39,439 bases of DNA, taken from positions 1 through 39,439 of the forward strand of contig JANWZE010000033.1 of the NCBI GenBank assembly GCA_025054955.1, written 5' to 3'. The notes below the pieces were generated by a model. That model worked only from the letters and a program-made list of their open reading frames with translations, was not told the origin of the DNA and did no database searches. Position 1 is the first letter of the stretch. The number at the start of each line of letters is the position of its first letter. The position numbers were made by a program, and so were the translations under genes. The DNA is from Blastocatellia bacterium. Its GTDB lineage: Bacteria > Acidobacteriota > Blastocatellia > HR10 > J050. Shown piece after piece: positions 16,710-24,869 of this stretch.

Positions 16710-17342
16710 TCACGCTTGACCAATACTCTCCAACGATTCAGCAGGGAAGATGATGCGATCATAAACACCCGCCAATCTCAACGTGACACCAATCGAGGTT
16801 AACAATACGCTTGCCTCCAAGCCGCTCAACATGGAATACAACCAGGTGCCATCGGGTTGGCGGCGATCGTGTTCAATCAGCGGCTTCGATGGAGAGACGA
16901 GCAGGTAATCCGTCAGCGAACGCAGCCACACCTGATACCGTGACCACTTCTCTTCTCGATCAAAGGCTTCGATGGCCGGTGAAAGTACCTCGATGATGAC
17001 GGTCGGATTCAGAAGTACATCCTAATGCTCGTCATGGAACTGCATGTCGCCACATACCACGAGCACGTCGGGATACGAATACAACCCCTTCGATGATTCG
17101 AGCGGTTTGGATGTCGGCCCACTACGCACTTTCGTGTCTTTTGAAAAAACGCGACAGGGCTTGTCACGCAACTGAGCGTAGAGCTCGCCGGTAATGTTCG
17201 TGCAAATCGTGCCATGGTCAGGATGCTCGCCCGCCATGGCATAGACCTCTCTATCCAGGCATTCGTGGCGTTCTTCTGACTGCCGCTCCATAGCGAGGTA
17301 TTCATCCACGGTGAAGCGAAGTCGGTTTTGTGGAAAACGCAT
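16710..17342 (-). pseudogene. Uma2 family (DUF820) PD-(D/E)XK nuclease-like gene, interrupted by one in-frame stop
   Basis: Two collinear, in-frame pieces together make a typical Uma2 protein of about 210 codons. The first (17342 to 17022) has LRFTVDEYLAMERQSEERHE, YAMAGEHPDHGTICTNI, VFSKDTKVRSG and the nuclease-like YPDVLVVCGD. After the TAG at 17024-17022 the same frame continues with DVLLNPTVIIEVLSPAIEA (the E-V core), FDREEKWSRYQ and LIEHDRRQPDGTWLY to a normal stop at 16710. No frameshift is needed. A single C-to-T change from a sense codon such as CAG would explain the break. It is either a recent pseudogene, a sequencing error or a readthrough case. The function of Uma2 proteins is unknown. 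Confidence 0.82.
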
Positions 17343-17719
17343 AAACCTAACCCCCGCCCTGATTGTATCTCGCCGGAAGACGACCGAGAAGACTCATCAG
17401 GGGAATCGCCCATGTGTCATCACACGCCACGAACACTGAAAATGGAGCACAGGCCGAATGCCTGTGCCACATTCTCAAAGGAGCACGGTTGCAGTTCGTT
17501 TGAAAGCCATGAGGTTTGAAGGAGCTCATTGTTGAAGGATGAACATGAGCACGGAGCCATCGAAAGAAAATCGCCTCTGCCGCCGGAGGCACTTCCCGTC
17601 CTTGGCGTTCACTGTGCTTCTGTGGCCGGCTTTGAAACGGACTTGCACAAACAGTTTCAGCCGAGCCATCTTGTCGGTTCGTGCGGGAACTCACCGGCGG
17701 CAGAGTTGCTAGGAGAGGG
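17343..17719. other. Spacer between two broken genes, holding a family A repeat
   Basis: The region carries the reversed family A repeat at 17401-17488. The rest (17489-17719) includes a second GAGCACGG next to a TTGAAGGA stretch but no gene, tRNA or clear promoter. Confidence 0.5.
17401..17488 (-). repeat. Dispersed intergenic repeat, family A (reversed copy)
   Basis: Read on the minus strand it runs GCTCCTTTGAGAATGTGGCA, CAGGCATTCGGCCTGTG, CTCCATTTTCA, GTTCGTGGCG and GCGATT. This is the same order of blocks as at 8522-8605 and 39044-39127. The CACAGGC...GCCTGTG core is palindromic. Confidence 0.82.
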
Positions 17720-18321
17720 CTACTGAGATGACGAGTTTACCGCCCACACAATCGGCTTGAACGTCCAGAATTGCAGCTTGGTCAGCTCGTCAGCCTGGCG
17801 ATTTTGGATGACGCTCGTCGGCAGCACGCTCACGGCACGTAGACTCACCGGGGTTGGCGCCCCTTGCGCCAGGGCGGTCTGTTCCGGACGATTGACCAAT
17901 CCCATGAACCAGCCGTCGTTGCGATTGGCGCCGGTGTTTTCCTGTAAACCTACGCCCATGCGCGCGCCCATTTCCTTGGAGACCGCGAGAATCGGTCCTT
18001 TTTGATAGCGTCCCGTCGAAAACGGCGTGCGGCCAAACACGGACCGCCAACCCGCGATGCCGCCGACATGCTCGCCCGTTCGGGGATTGCGACCATCCCG
18101 CTCAAACGTGCCACGAGCGCGCGATTCTGGATGTATAAATTCCTATTGGCCAGGTAATCGGGCCGTGTCCGAATCGGTTCTTCATCGTGCGTGATGATCG
18201 TGACATAGAGCGGCGGCAAGGCGCTGGCACTATCGGGTCTTTCTTGCGCCAGTGGCCGTAAAGCCAATCCTACATGGACCAGGTCCAGCATTAACAGAGC
18301 GCAAAGTGTAAGCTTCAACAT
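17720..18321 (-). pseudogene. Frame-disrupted gene for a secreted protein
   Basis: The 5' part (from ATG at 18321) encodes a signal peptide (LKLTLCALLMLDLVHVGLAL) and a plausible domain start, PPLYVTIITHDEEP then YLANRNLYIQNRALVARLSG. Beyond about 18090 that frame becomes a low-quality, Ala/Arg-rich run. The frame two bases away then carries protein-like sequence, RGTFERDGRNPRTGEHVGG, IAGWRSVFGRTPFS, MGVGLQENTGANRNDGWFMG and so on, to a stop at 17720. The overlap suggests either a small indel or a larger internal deletion that joined two parts of a longer gene. I do not recognise the family. It lies in a zone with other decayed genes and repeats. Confidence 0.5.
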
Positions 18322-18444
18322 AACAGAAGAAGTTCGGTTTGATTTTTTTCATTTTTGTGACTCCTGTGAAAACTCCCTGGGAGCGCACGCTCCAGCATGC
18401 CGGAGCCTGCTCACAAGCGGGTGCTGCGCTGGAGGCGCAAACAC

Positions 18445-18567
18445 AGGGTAGCCAGACGCGCAACGTCTAGGCAGTCGTCATCCCAAAATCGTTCGCGCCC
18501 TGAAGGGGCGCCACCCGTTCCCCATCGCTTCGTTCATGCTGTCCAAATCGCTGCTACGAACGCGCAC
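18445..18567 (+). repeat. Dispersed intergenic repeat, family B (direct copy)
   Basis: Inverted counterpart of 8326-8450. It contains the palindromic module CCAGACGcgcaaCGTCTAG at 18452-18470, GCGCCCTGAAGGGGCGCCAC near 18500 and CTACGAACGCGCAC at the end. It occupies the space between the broken secreted-protein gene and the hydrolase gene. Confidence 0.8.
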
Positions 18568-18584
18568 CACGAGGCACTGCTTCT

Positions 18585-19646
18585 TCACTTGGCAGTGATC
18601 GTCGCCACACCATTGGTCCGTGACTCCACGCTGCCGGAAACAAGCCAGACTTTGGCCGGCTCGTAGTCGGAGAGGTAGGCGTCCAAGAACGCAACGCCGG
18701 CCATCGCAATCTCATCGTGGAAGCGACGGCCCGGTCCCGAATCACTCAAATTGAACGTGCTGTGAACGGCATCCGGACTTTCGATCCACAGCTCGTACTT
18801 ATCGCCCGGCGGCATGCGCTTGAACGGCTCACGACGATCAATCGCGATCTCTCCCAGTACATTGTCACCGGCTCCGCTGGCCGTCATCACAGGCCGGTCC
18901 ACCTCGCGCCACGAGTCATCAAAAAATCCAAACCGGCCCGGCCCCTGTGGCGAGAGCGCCAAGAACGCACGCGGCAGCGGGTGTCGCCAGCTTATGTCGT
19001 TGTATCCTTCGACGTAGTTCACGCGTGCGCCAGCTATTGTCATCGTGGTAAACGCGCCGAACGAATGCCCGGCATAAGCCACACGTGTCAGATCAACTCG
19101 TCCTTGTAGTTGAGGAAACGCAGCAACAATCTGAGGCAGCGCGTCCAGAACGGCGCGCGCATCGGTTGGACGATACCAGGTCATCGCGATGAGCTGCAAG
19201 CAGGTTTGCAGATCGCTGATGCCCAGCTTCCGACACAAAGCCAACCGGTCTGGCTCGACGTGCGCCGGATGAACCACGATGTAACCGGCGCGCGCGAGCA
19301 CTTCGCTCCATTCACGGTTCATGTCGAGGCTGACGGTGTTTCGCGGCCCGCCGCCGTGCGACCAAACAATCACAGGGCGCGGTTGCATCACTGCGCGCGA
19401 AAACCGCACCAGAATCGGCAGTCGGCGATTCTCGGCCACATTGTGCACAGTGTATCCTTGAAGCACTTCAATTGTGGAGAGGTCATACCAGATCGGCGGC
19501 TGATAGGCCGACGCGAGCTGCGCTGGGTTACTCGGCCTCACTGGGCGTGTTGCCGCGCCAGACCTCCCTTGGGCGGCGTTGAACGGCGAAAGCCAACATG
19601 TGAGCATCAACAAGCAAAATCCTAGGATCGAGGTTGAGAGCCTCAT
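18585..19646 (-). CDS. Secreted alpha/beta hydrolase (dienelactone/PAF-acetylhydrolase-like)
   Basis: A 353-residue exported alpha/beta-hydrolase. A signal peptide (MRLSTSILGFCLLMLTCWLS, then NAAQG) leads into a domain with the oxyanion-loop motif VIVWSHGGGPRNTV, WSEVLARAGYIVVHPAHVEP, and the nucleophile elbow VAYAGHSFGAFTTM with Ser as nucleophile. PVMTASGAGDNVLGE probably provides the acid, and DAVHSTFNLSD the catalytic His. This is a complete Ser-Asp-His arrangement for an esterase or lipase-like enzyme acting outside the cytoplasm. The ATG at 19646 is preferred because GGAGGACC lies eight bases upstream; the longer reading from 19724 would put that site inside the gene. The substrate is unknown. 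Confidence 0.85.
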   Translation of the reverse strand: MRLSTSILGFCLLMLTCWLSPFNAAQGRSGAATRPVRPSNPAQLASAYQPPIWYDLSTIEVLQGYTVHNVAENRRLPILVRFSRAVMQPRPVIVWSHGGGPRNTVSLDMNREWSEVLARAGYIVVHPAHVEPDRLALCRKLGISDLQTCLQLIAMTWYRPTDARAVLDALPQIVAAFPQLQGRVDLTRVAYAGHSFGAFTTMTIAGARVNYVEGYNDISWRHPLPRAFLALSPQGPGRFGFFDDSWREVDRPVMTASGAGDNVLGEIAIDRREPFKRMPPGDKYELWIESPDAVHSTFNLSDSGPGRRFHDEIAMAGVAFLDAYLSDYEPAKVWLVSGSVESRTNGVATITAK

Positions 19647-19847
19647 TGTTTGGTCCTCCGAAAGCGTTTCGAGGTGGCGAGCTGGGAAAAAGTCTGACTT
19701 TTTTTGAGTGGGCGTCGTGCACAATCCATCACAGCACTCTCCGTAGTCTTATTCGGCACACTAGGGAAAATAACCGGCGATTGTACGTAGGAATGCTGAT
19801 TCCAGCAACGCGCGCCTTTTGAGATAATGATGGCGACGATGTTTGAA

Positions 19848-20013
19848 GGAGGTAAAGAGCCAAGATCGTGGTCGCAGAGATGGGCTGACCGTCTGACATC
19901 GTCCGGTCGGCCCTGGAGTTGATTTCGACAACAGTCCTCCTGGTAACCGCCAGGATGCCGCTACAACATCCTCGTTCCTCCCAATGGCTGACGGGCATCC
20001 TGGCGGTTTTTTT
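19848..20013 (+). ncRNA. Candidate small RNA or leader with two hairpins and a terminator
   Basis: GGGCTGACCG (19882) pairs perfectly (one G-U) with CGGTCGGCCC (19904). CCGCCAGGATGCC (19947) pairs over 13 bp with GGCATCCTGGCGG (19994) and is followed by T7. Within the left terminator arm, CCTGG (19939) can pair instead with CCAGG (19950), which would compete with terminator formation. A GATAAT box at 19822 could be its -10, though I find no good -35. No known riboswitch consensus, 6S, SRP, RNase P or tmRNA signature is recognisable. The next gene starts 268 bases further on, so it is either an independent small RNA or a distant leader. The 5' end is a guess. Confidence 0.35.
19947..20013 (+). 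terminator. Rho-independent terminator with 13-bp stem and T7
   Basis: A perfect inverted repeat (19947-19959 and 19994-20006) with a 34-nt loop is followed directly by seven T. No coding gene ends upstream on this strand, so it must end a non-coding transcript or attenuate a leader. Confidence 0.65.
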
Positions 20014-20281
20014 CTTTCAGCACATCCCTGTGGGCAGATGCCATCGGGTGGCTGAAGCTGGAGAGAGCAGACTGACGACGGTTGCCCGTTGTCAATGGCC
20101 AATTGGTTACAGTGGGCTTTGGTTGCGTGTTCATCCCTGACGGTATTTTGCTCACTACCGACAGGCCTTTGACCTGAACCTCCTCTGAAAACTGGTGTAA
20201 TTACCGTGGCGCGGCCTGCTCCTGGTCCATACGCGCTGTCACTTGGCGTTTGGGCGTTGGCTGATTATGCTTTAACGCGAT

Positions 20282-21538
20282 ATGAAGCAGTCAGGGCGGC
20301 GGTCAATAGCAATAGCATCGTGGAGCGTGGCGCTCCTGTTGTTGATCGCAACGCTGGTGAGTTGGACGCCAGCTCAACAAAGCCCTCGCCTCACCCGACC
20401 ACGCTGGGTTACTAAGCCGGCTCCCAACGATCAACCCTCGTCGGCAGCCGGACGCTCAACCGAGACTGCTTCCTCGCCGGGCTCGGCTCTGGACCGCGAC
20501 CTGGAGATTGCCGCCCATTTTGCGCCGATCATCCATCAAGGATTGAATGGCCAGCCACGCTTCGACTTCATCACTAACTTTGACTTCGACGGCGATTGGC
20601 GCGGCGACAACAATTGGCAGAATGCCGATGATCGAACCTATCCGCTACGCGCTTACGTCTATTACGCTGTGATCGAAACAGAGACGCATTACTACGTCCA
20701 TTACGCGCTGTTCCATCCGCGCGACTACAAGGGTGGCTTGTTTCAATCATGGTTGCTGGCCGAAGCATTGCGTCAAGCGCAGGATCGTATTAAAAACGGT
20801 CTGCCGCCTGAAGCCGAAGACCTATCACTGTCTCATGAAAACGATCTGGAAGGGTGCTTGGTAGTGGCCGAAAAGCGCCAGCAGAAGTTGGACGAAGCGA
20901 TTGTCGTCTACGTGGTGACGATGGCTCATCACACTTTTCATCTGTATCGCGCGCCGAACGAGCTGAACTCAATTGGCTATGTGATCCAAGTGGAAGGGTC
21001 GCATCCGGTGTTGTTCTGCGAGCCGAAAGGCCATGGCGTCTTCGCCTACACGGGCAAGCCACATCAACTGAAAGACGCCACGCGAGGCACGCTGATCTAC
21101 TCATACACCGGCCAGCCGGACGACCCGGAACAGATCGGGGATCGAAAAGTCGGGTATCGTTTGATTCCGATCTACGGAACGCTCTGGCAACGGGCGCGCG
21201 CCAACGCCGAAGAGACCTACGGACTGATGACTGATTATGGTTCGATCACCTTGAACGTCATCGAGAACAATCAATCGGTTCAAAAGCAAATCCCTATCGG
21301 TCGGCTCGGCGCTGCATTCCTTGGCGTGGTCGGCGCAGCGAATAAAGCTCGCCCGCCGTGGGCATGGTACGACTATCGTGAGCGCCAATCGGTGCGTGGC
21401 GAGTTCTTCTTTGATCCCGCCGGGTTTGTCAAGCGCTCCTTTTACCTCTACAACACCTGGTCAACGACCTACGTTCACCATCCGTTTTTGGAGGTGTGGC
21501 GAGACCCGTCAACGCCCGGACGAGCGGCTGAGCGTTAA
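20282..21538 (+). CDS. Exported protein of unknown function (possibly Vps62/DUF946-like)
   Basis: A 418-residue protein with an N-terminal membrane or signal segment (SWSVALLLLIATLVSWTPA) and a low-complexity Ser/Pro linker. The soluble domain starts near residue 78 (LEIAAHFAPIIHQG). Characteristic stretches are FDFDGDWRGDNNWQNADD, YPLRAYVYYAVIETETHYYV, HYALFHPRDYKGG, HENDLEGCLVVAEKR and VEGSHPVLFCEPKGHGV. The Tyr-rich strands and the YYxVxYxFxHPxDW-like and HEND-E patterns recall beta-sandwich proteins of the Vps62/DUF946 group. This assignment is from memory of the pattern and is tentative. It would act outside the cytoplasm. It stands alone downstream of the candidate RNA. The ATG at 20282 gives the most natural signal sequence. 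Confidence 0.72.
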   Translation: MKQSGRRSIAIASWSVALLLLIATLVSWTPAQQSPRLTRPRWVTKPAPNDQPSSAAGRSTETASSPGSALDRDLEIAAHFAPIIHQGLNGQPRFDFITNFDFDGDWRGDNNWQNADDRTYPLRAYVYYAVIETETHYYVHYALFHPRDYKGGLFQSWLLAEALRQAQDRIKNGLPPEAEDLSLSHENDLEGCLVVAEKRQQKLDEAIVVYVVTMAHHTFHLYRAPNELNSIGYVIQVEGSHPVLFCEPKGHGVFAYTGKPHQLKDATRGTLIYSYTGQPDDPEQIGDRKVGYRLIPIYGTLWQRARANAEETYGLMTDYGSITLNVIENNQSVQKQIPIGRLGAAFLGVVGAANKARPPWAWYDYRERQSVRGEFFFDPAGFVKRSFYLYNTWSTTYVHHPFLEVWRDPSTPGRAAER

Positions 21539-21683
21539 CGCAAGCGCCGGGCCTGGCATTGATCTGCTTTGCTCGGCTCTGCCTTGCATGCGCGGCTGAA
21601 TTGCATTGATGATTATTCGCCAACCGTCGCTTGCTTATGCGCAAGAGCGAAAACGCCAGCGAGGTTGGGCTCAATTGCATTGA

Positions 21684-22076
21684 CTATTCGCCAAGTGCGG
21701 CTAGCGCCTTCTGCACATTGGCGACTGCTAGAATCACAGTGGCTCGAGGCGTGCCGCTATTGGTCGTTGCATAGGCATACTTGATGTTGATCCGAGCCTT
21801 GGCTAGTTTTTGTGCGACCTCGGCCAACGCGCCGGGGCGGTTCTCCAAACTCACTGCTAGCACGTCTTCTTCTGTGACGCGAAACTTCGCCAGCTTTAAC
21901 AATTCCTTGACACGAGCCGGATGATCCACCACCAACCGAAGCTTCGCTTTGCCTTTTTGCTCCGGCGCTAACATGGCAAAGATGTTCACGCCGGCCTGCC
22001 CCAGCGTTGAGCATAGGTGAGCCAGCGCTCCCGGTTTGTTTTCCATCGCAATGACCAGTTGAGTGATTTTGGGCAT
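21684..22076 (-). CDS. Tandem ACT-domain protein
   Basis: A 130-residue protein made of two ACT modules. The first is QLVIAMENKPGALAHLCSTL followed by GVNIFAMLAPEQKGKAKLRL; the second is DVLAVSLENRPGALAEVAQK then INIKYAYATTNSGTPRATVI. ACT pairs bind amino acids and act as free-standing regulators or sensors. This layout matches small amino-acid-binding ACT proteins common in anaerobes and acidobacteria. AAGGAGG stands six bases before the ATG. It is flanked by an unrelated secreted-protein gene on each side, so its target enzyme cannot be inferred. The last bases of the gene (TTGCATTGA...ATTCGCCAA, read on the plus strand) are repeated just outside it at about 21600-21624. Confidence 0.88.
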   Translation of the reverse strand: MPKITQLVIAMENKPGALAHLCSTLGQAGVNIFAMLAPEQKGKAKLRLVVDHPARVKELLKLAKFRVTEEDVLAVSLENRPGALAEVAQKLAKARINIKYAYATTNSGTPRATVILAVANVQKALAALGE

Positions 22077-22267
22077 AGGTCCTCCTTATACCAATTGCGA
22101 ATCGTGGATTGCCGATTGATAAAGCTCAGTCAAATTGACGAGTGACCACAGGCAACTGAGCATGGAGTTTTCAAACGCAACTGGCATTATAGTTGAATTA
22201 TGAATGCCCCCGTCTCTCAATCGTGTATGCCAACACGCAGGTTGATGACCTTTCGTGAGCTCGGCAG

Positions 22268-24049
22268 TTACTTCGCTGAAGATGTTTCAGCATGACTCTG
22301 GGATTGTTGTTTGCGAACGTTGGCGCGGTTGGACGCGATGTTGGACGCGAGGACAACCGGCAGAAAACCTTCAGGCAAACGAAATTCCAGAGCCAGATGA
22401 CGGTTCTCCTTCCATATTCCGAGTGAGGCCGGTTGGAACGCCGTGGCAAACATCGAAAGCATCCCGGCGATGCGGGCATCATCCTTGACCGCCTGCTGAC
22501 GCAATGTGTCGGTGAAGTGTCTGATCGTGGACGGCGATACATAACCCCAACCCGACACAGACTGCGGCAATCCCTGCATGGCTCGTGTAAATTCGGGCAC
22601 ATCAGCCAGCGTACGACCTGCCCGACGCTGTTCTATAGCACTTTGGATCGAACTCGATTGAGGACTCACGGCAAGAAAATCATCAAGCAGAGCGTAATGC
22701 CACTGACCAAACTGGTTGATCCGAATGCCACGGTGAGAGACCGCGCGGCGATTTGAACGGTTAGCAATTTGCATCAGATTGAGCGTCCGCTCCACAAGCG
22801 GGCGGTTGCGTAAACTGACAAGAGCAGTGAGATTCAGTGTATCAACCTGGCCGTGCGATTCGTTGAGCCACGATTGAAGCGAATCGGTGCTGACGCTAAG
22901 ACTGCCGAGCGCGGGGAGCAATTGATAGCGAAGCTGACGATCGAGCACTCTTTCAATCACCGGACGCAGCAACCGACCGCTGCCTCGGCTCGACGACACG
23001 GACTGCTGCTGCCCCAACGCATAGGCGTCGTACAGCATCGGCCAGTCGAGAGCTAACGTGATAGAGGCATCGGTTTGAGCAGACTGCCATTGCGCAGGGC
23101 GTAATCCGACATCAACGAGTTTGAACAAATCCGAGATGGCCTGCGCTGAACCACTGAAGGAGCGTTCTTCCAGCAAGAGCCCGCTGACGATTGTCTGCGG
23201 GCCTTGGCACTGTATGCCGAGGGCGACTTTGGGCAGTTTCTGGATATTGAGCCGTTTCAGCATCTGACCTACAGCGGTAAAGGAATTTGCTTTTTCCTGC
23301 GAGGCGGATACTGACACGGGTCGTTGTGCTTCGATCAATTGCTGTGCCAGGGCTGGGTCTACATACACAAAGATCGGCATGCTCGCCCAGCGAGCTCGCC
23401 CGGCTTTGAAACCGGGATCATCGGATAAGCTGCGCGGCGACGTCTTTCCCTGAAGCGCGCCCGCCACGACGCTTGGATCGCCTACGACCAGCGTGTCATT
23501 GAGCATCGCGAAATCCAGTTTCGGTAAGCCATTGGATGAGCCGCCGAGCGAGAGGTTCTTGGCCAGCGGCGACTTCAAGAGCTGAACCAGTTGGTTGTTG
23601 CCAGAAGCGAACTGAATGAACGCGCCGACAAGCAATTTGCGATTGAGTGGTTGCTCGGCAGAGACAGCCTGCGCCGGATCGGGCCACAGCGCCAATGTCA
23701 GTTGCGCTCCTTCCAACGAGGGGGCCACCACCGGCCAGAACGCTTCGACAATGGCCCCGCCTTCCGGCGCTTGTTTCAGCTTCGGATAAAGCAACGGCCA
23801 AAGGCCTTTCCACAGATCAATCAATCTGAGGGTCTCAACCTGTGCCTTCAGGTCTTTCACCTGGATGAAGGCAACAGCATCTGAGGGAACGAATTGATCA
23901 AGCCTCGGACTACTGGTTGAAGCCGGCGACGCAGTGACGCGCGCTGCCGGTTGTTGCGCGGAAGCTGGGGTTGCGATCAGTTGGGTTGGGACATGGATTG
24001 CCAGAAGAAAACTGACAACCGCGCTCAATATGATAGTCGCCATGCGCAT
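22268..24049 (-). CDS. Exported DUF3352-like protein
   Basis: A 593-residue protein with a signal peptide (MATIILSAVVSFLLAIHV, cleaved near ASAQQ). The opening of the mature domain, DQFVPSDAVAFIQVKDLKAQ, resembles DUF3352 and related proteins in which a 'P-x-D-x-x-x-x-V-x-D' strand starts the fold. Internal repeats of the same logic appear at KLDFAMLNDTLVVGDPSVV and HYALLDDFLAVSPQSSSIQ. Both halves end in a strand describing a comparable structure, suggesting two homologous halves. It is probably periplasmic or anchored outside. Role unknown. ATG at 24049 is chosen because AGGAG is seven bases upstream; the in-frame ATG at 24055 is too close to it. Confidence 0.72.
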   Translation of the reverse strand: MRMATIILSAVVSFLLAIHVPTQLIATPASAQQPAARVTASPASTSSPRLDQFVPSDAVAFIQVKDLKAQVETLRLIDLWKGLWPLLYPKLKQAPEGGAIVEAFWPVVAPSLEGAQLTLALWPDPAQAVSAEQPLNRKLLVGAFIQFASGNNQLVQLLKSPLAKNLSLGGSSNGLPKLDFAMLNDTLVVGDPSVVAGALQGKTSPRSLSDDPGFKAGRARWASMPIFVYVDPALAQQLIEAQRPVSVSASQEKANSFTAVGQMLKRLNIQKLPKVALGIQCQGPQTIVSGLLLEERSFSGSAQAISDLFKLVDVGLRPAQWQSAQTDASITLALDWPMLYDAYALGQQQSVSSSRGSGRLLRPVIERVLDRQLRYQLLPALGSLSVSTDSLQSWLNESHGQVDTLNLTALVSLRNRPLVERTLNLMQIANRSNRRAVSHRGIRINQFGQWHYALLDDFLAVSPQSSSIQSAIEQRRAGRTLADVPEFTRAMQGLPQSVSGWGYVSPSTIRHFTDTLRQQAVKDDARIAGMLSMFATAFQPASLGIWKENRHLALEFRLPEGFLPVVLASNIASNRANVRKQQSQSHAETSSAK

Positions 24050-24109
24050 CGTCATACTCCTGCTACTGTGATATACATCCGCGCCTATAGATGCACATCC
24101 GGCTCAAAG

Positions 24110-24133
24110 TGCTGCAAGCAACATTTTGCAGCA
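24110..24133. terminator. Hairpin after the deoxyhypusine-synthase/SDR operon
   Basis: TGCTGCAA and TTGCAGCA form an 8-bp stem with an 8-nt loop 22 bases beyond the SDR stop on the minus strand. There is only a short T-stretch, so termination activity is uncertain. Confidence 0.35.
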
Positions 24134-24155
24134 AAAGGTCGGCAGCGATGACTGC

Positions 24156-24869
24156 CTAGGCGCCAGTACCGTAAACCGGGATCAGCGCGCCGTGAATGTG
24201 TTTGGCGGCATCCGAGGCAAGAAACAGAATCACCTGAGCAAGAGCTTCGGGTTGAACCCATGTTGAAAAATCGGCATCAGGCATGGCCTGACGATTCAGC
24301 GGTGTATCAAGCGTGGCAGGCAGCACAGCATTGACGTTGATGTTGTGACCAGCTACTTCACTGGCAATAGCCTGTGTGAGCGCATGAACGCCTGCTTTGG
24401 AAACAGCATACGCAGCAGCCCCAGGAAATGGCGCGACCGCAGCACGGGCACCGACAAAAATAATTTTGCCGCCGCCTTGATCGAGCATGTGATTGAGCAC
24501 GGTCTTACTGCAAAAGAAGGCCGACTTCAGATTCAGCGTCATCATGTAATCCCATGTCGTCTCCTCCATCTGAACGACACGAACATCGCCAATGTAGCCG
24601 CCGACCAAATGCACCAGTACGTCAATCCGACCAAACGTGTCGAAGACCTGATAGACCGCGTCGCGGAATGGTTCCTCACGAGTGACATCAACAGCGTAGC
24701 CGCGAAGTCGCTCATGTTCGCCTCCGAGAAAATCAATCAGTTCAGCCCAATGCTCCGGTGTCCGGTAAATCGCAATGACGGTCGCATCGGTCTGTAAAAA
24801 CGCGCGCGTCACGACTCGGCCCAAACTGCCGGTGGCGCCCGTGATGATGGTGACAGGTCTGTCCATCAC
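24156..24869 (-). CDS. Short-chain dehydrogenase/reductase with atypical active site
   Basis: A 237-residue SDR with a Rossmann nucleotide-binding start ([18 protein letters not shown]), [10 protein letters not shown], an NAG-like strand ([12 protein letters not shown]) and the catalytic YAVSKAG. The residue 13 before the catalytic Tyr, usually Ser, is Ala here ([16 protein letters not shown]), as in dihydropteridine-reductase-like members. It may therefore use a different proton relay or substrate. NADH versus NADPH preference is not settled by eye. The start overlaps the deoxyhypusine-synthase-like stop by four bases (ATGA), so the two are translationally coupled and probably act in the same pathway. 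Confidence 0.88.
   Translation of the reverse strand: MMDRPVTIITGATGSLGRVVTRAFLQTDATVIAIYRTPEHWAELIDFLGGEHERLRGYAVDVTREEPFRDAVYQVFDTFGRIDVLVHLVGGYIGDVRVVQMEETTWDYMMTLNLKSAFFCSKTVLNHMLDQGGGKIIFVGARAAVAPFPGAAAYAVSKAGVHALTQAIASEVAGHNINVNAVLPATLDTPLNRQAMPDADFSTWVQPEALAQVILFLASDAAKHIHGALIPVYGTGA

Larger units (their letters stand above)
19647..20281. other. Divergent spacer holding a candidate structured RNA
   Basis: The 635-nt gap between divergent genes holds a small A/T-rich hairpin at 19687-19703 (AAAAAGT / ACTTTTT). It also holds a GATAAT -10-like box at 19822, two strong hairpins at 19882-19913 and 19947-20006, and a run of seven T at 20007-20013. No plausible protein is encoded in any frame. 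Confidence 0.6.

Noticed and set aside
19687-19703. A/T-rich hairpin as terminator
   Set aside because: It is upstream of both divergent genes and no transcript is known to end there; short stem with only A-T-rich pairs.
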